Shown: positions 5,342 to 6,396 of the stretch, in pieces
Position numbering within the stretch: position 1 is the stretch's first letter
Layout of the letters: the number at the start of each line of letters is the position of its first letter
DNA from: an uncultured Prevotella sp.
Lineage (GTDB): Bacteria > Bacteroidota > Bacteroidia > Bacteroidales > Bacteroidaceae
NCBI GenBank assembly: GCA_900552675.1
Contig: USAI01000101.1
Location: forward strand, 1-6,396
DNA length: 6,396 nt
Reading direction: 5' to 3'
Notes under the pieces: generated by a model
What the model was told of the DNA's origin: nothing
The model's database searches: none
What the model saw: the letters and a program-made list of their open reading frames with translations, nothing else
Position numbers and translations under genes: made by a program

Positions 5342-5422
5342 ATGAAAAGCAAAGAAAATGCCTCTGCTGCGTTGCTATCCCTATCCAGTGATGATGTAGC
5401 GTTATGTTGTAGTGCATTATAA
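5342..5422 (+). CDS. Possible 26-codon leader peptide or small protein
   Basis: An ATG-to-TAA frame of 26 codons begins about 12-16 nt after the predicted transcription start, with AAGGA (5333-5337) four bases ahead of the ATG, an unusually good ribosome binding site for this phylum. The peptide reads M-K-S-K-E-N-A-S-A-A-L-L, then S-L-S-S-D-D, and ends L-C-C-S-A-L: a basic start, an acidic middle and a short hydrophobic Cys-Cys tail. About 40% of its bases are G or C against about 25% in the sequence on either side. I do not recognise it. It might be a translated leader affecting the DUF5686 gene 46 bp downstream, an independent micro-protein, or a chance frame in a structured leader RNA. Confidence 0.4.
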   Translation: MKSKENASAALLSLSSDDVALCCSAL

Positions 5423-5468
5423 AAAAAGATGTTTTTGTAGGTATAGTTGAGTATTTATTTTGATCAAA

Positions 5469-6396
5469 GTGAAGAGATTAGTTGGTGTTATATATATGTT
5501 GTTGTGCATGACTTGCGTGATGGCACAACAGAAAATTACGGGTGAGATTGTAGATGCCGATGGTTTTGCTATCCCTATGGCCAGTGCCATGTATAAGGGG
5601 CACCATGTGGCAGCGGTAAGCGATGCATTAGGCAAGTTTACGATCGATCGCCATGAAGGATGGTCGCTAACGTTTAGTTCTGTCGGATTTAAGTCGCAGA
5701 GCATTGTTGTTAATGGCAAAACTCCCTCACACCTTAAAATTGTTTTGAAAGACGATGCTGCCAGCCTCGGCGAGGTGGTGGTAAAGTCGAAGCGCGGACG
5801 CTATTCACGCAAGAACAATCCTGCCGTTGAGTTGATGCGCCGCGTGATAGCTGCCAAGAAGCGCACCGACCTTGATAATCACCCTTATTATCAATATAAT
5901 AAATATCAGAAGATATCATTAGCGATGAATGATATCAAACCTGCCGACCTTGATAGCGGACGCTTTAAGAACAAACAGTGGGTGCTTGATCAGGTAGAGG
6001 TGAGTCCTTATAACAATAAGCTGATACTTCCTATTTCGGTTGACGAAACCGTTACTCAGCACATATATCGCAAAGACCCCAAGAATGTGAAAGACATTAT
6101 CAAGGGAACACGCTCTGAGGGTATAAACAATGTGTTGCAAACGGGCGATATCTTAAACACCTTATTGAAAGAAGTGTTTACTGATGTTGATATTTACGAT
6201 GACCACATACGTTTGTTGCAATATTGGTTTACCAGTCCGATAGGCGAGACAGCCGTGTCGTTCTATCGTTATTATATTGCCGATACCGTGTATGTAGATC
6301 GCGATTTGTGTTATCATCTCGAGTTTATTCCTAACAACCAGCAAGACTTTGGTTTCCGTGGCGACCTGTATGTGTTGGCCGACTCTACTCTTCATG
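5469..6396 (+). CDS. DUF5686 protein with carboxypeptidase-regulatory-like domain, 5' part
   Basis: The frame is open to the window end, giving the first 309 residues; full-length relatives are around 800 residues, so most of the protein lies outside. A signal peptide (about residues 1-19, cleavage near V-M-A/Q-Q) is followed by a CarboxypepD-regulatory-like beta domain (about 22-83: I-T-G-E-I-V-D, S-D-A-L-G-K-F-T-I, F-S-S-V-G-F-K-S). Next is the G-E-V-V-V-K-S linker seen in TonB-system-associated proteins, then the DUF5686 start (N-P-A-V-E-L-M-R-R-V-I from about 117; Y-Y-Q-Y-N-K-Y-Q-K-I from about 140). The family is expected in the cell envelope, perhaps the outer membrane; its function is unknown. 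No ATG fits: the first in-frame ATG (5496) would cut the signal peptide. I place the start at GTG 5469, with TTG 5460 as alternative; an in-frame stop lies at 5448. It is divergent from the lipid operon. Confidence 0.87.
   Translation, partial: MKRLVGVIYMLLCMTCVMAQQKITGEIVDADGFAIPMASAMYKGHHVAAVSDALGKFTIDRHEGWSLTFSSVGFKSQSIVVNGKTPSHLKIVLKDDAASLGEVVVKSKRGRYSRKNNPAVELMRRVIAAKKRTDLDNHPYYQYNKYQKISLAMNDIKPADLDSGRFKNKQWVLDQVEVSPYNNKLILPISVDETVTQHIYRKDPKNVKDIIKGTRSEGINNVLQTGDILNTLLKEVFTDVDIYDDHIRLLQYWFTSPIGETAVSFYRYYIADTVYVDRDLCYHLEFIPNNQQDFGFRGDLYVLADSTLH

Noticed and set aside
5242..5352. N-terminal extension of the pgpA-like gene to the in-frame ATG at 5352
   Set aside because: The added 37 residues do not resemble the PgpA N-terminus, and a consensus -7 promoter element falls within the extension.
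5417..6395. Series of minus-strand frames opposite the DUF5686 gene
   Set aside because: All are antisense to a continuous plus-strand frame with recognisable domains.

Overview
The window looks like chromosomal DNA from a Bacteroidales bacterium, most likely Prevotella or a close relative. The evidence is the moderate-to-low GC content, promoters with the Bacteroidetes -33 TTTG / -7 TAnnTTTG pattern instead of sigma70 boxes, few Shine-Dalgarno sites, and families typical of the phylum (DUF2807 head-GIN protein, DUF5686 protein with a carboxypeptidase-regulatory-like domain). No mobile element, RNA gene or CRISPR array was found.

Layout: (1) 92-1009, plus strand, an EamA/DMT-type permease. 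(2) 1010-1236, an AT-rich gap with a tandem 18-bp repeat. (3) 1237-2064, plus strand, an exported DUF2807 repeat protein whose 3' end overlaps the convergent comF-like gene by 26 bp. (4) 2039-5241, minus strand, five genes transcribed leftward: PgpA-type phosphatase, GtrA-like membrane protein, CDP-alcohol phosphatidyltransferase, Aur1/PAP2-like transferase, ComF-like phosphoribosyltransferase. They probably form one operon, driven by a good Bacteroidetes promoter just upstream of the pgpA-like gene. (5) 5242-5468, a compact divergent promoter region with a possible 26-codon leader ORF. (6) 5469 to the window end, plus strand, the 5' part of a DUF5686 gene.

The most informative part is the minus-strand cluster. 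Its content and order resemble the inositol-lipid cluster known from Bacteroides thetaiotaomicron (recalled as about BT_1522-BT_1526). There, an inositol-phosphate transferase makes phosphatidylinositol phosphate, a phosphatase gives phosphatidylinositol, and an Aur1-like enzyme moves phosphoinositol onto dihydroceramide. Here the myo-inositol-phosphate synthase gene expected next to the phosphatase is absent: the operon promoter sits directly before the phosphatase and a divergent DUF5686 gene follows. Prevotella has been reported to use a second, less characterised route to phosphatidylinositol, so the missing synthase and the retained PIP-synthase-like residues are the points most worth testing. 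These functional links are inferred from sequence motifs and gene order; none was checked by a database search.
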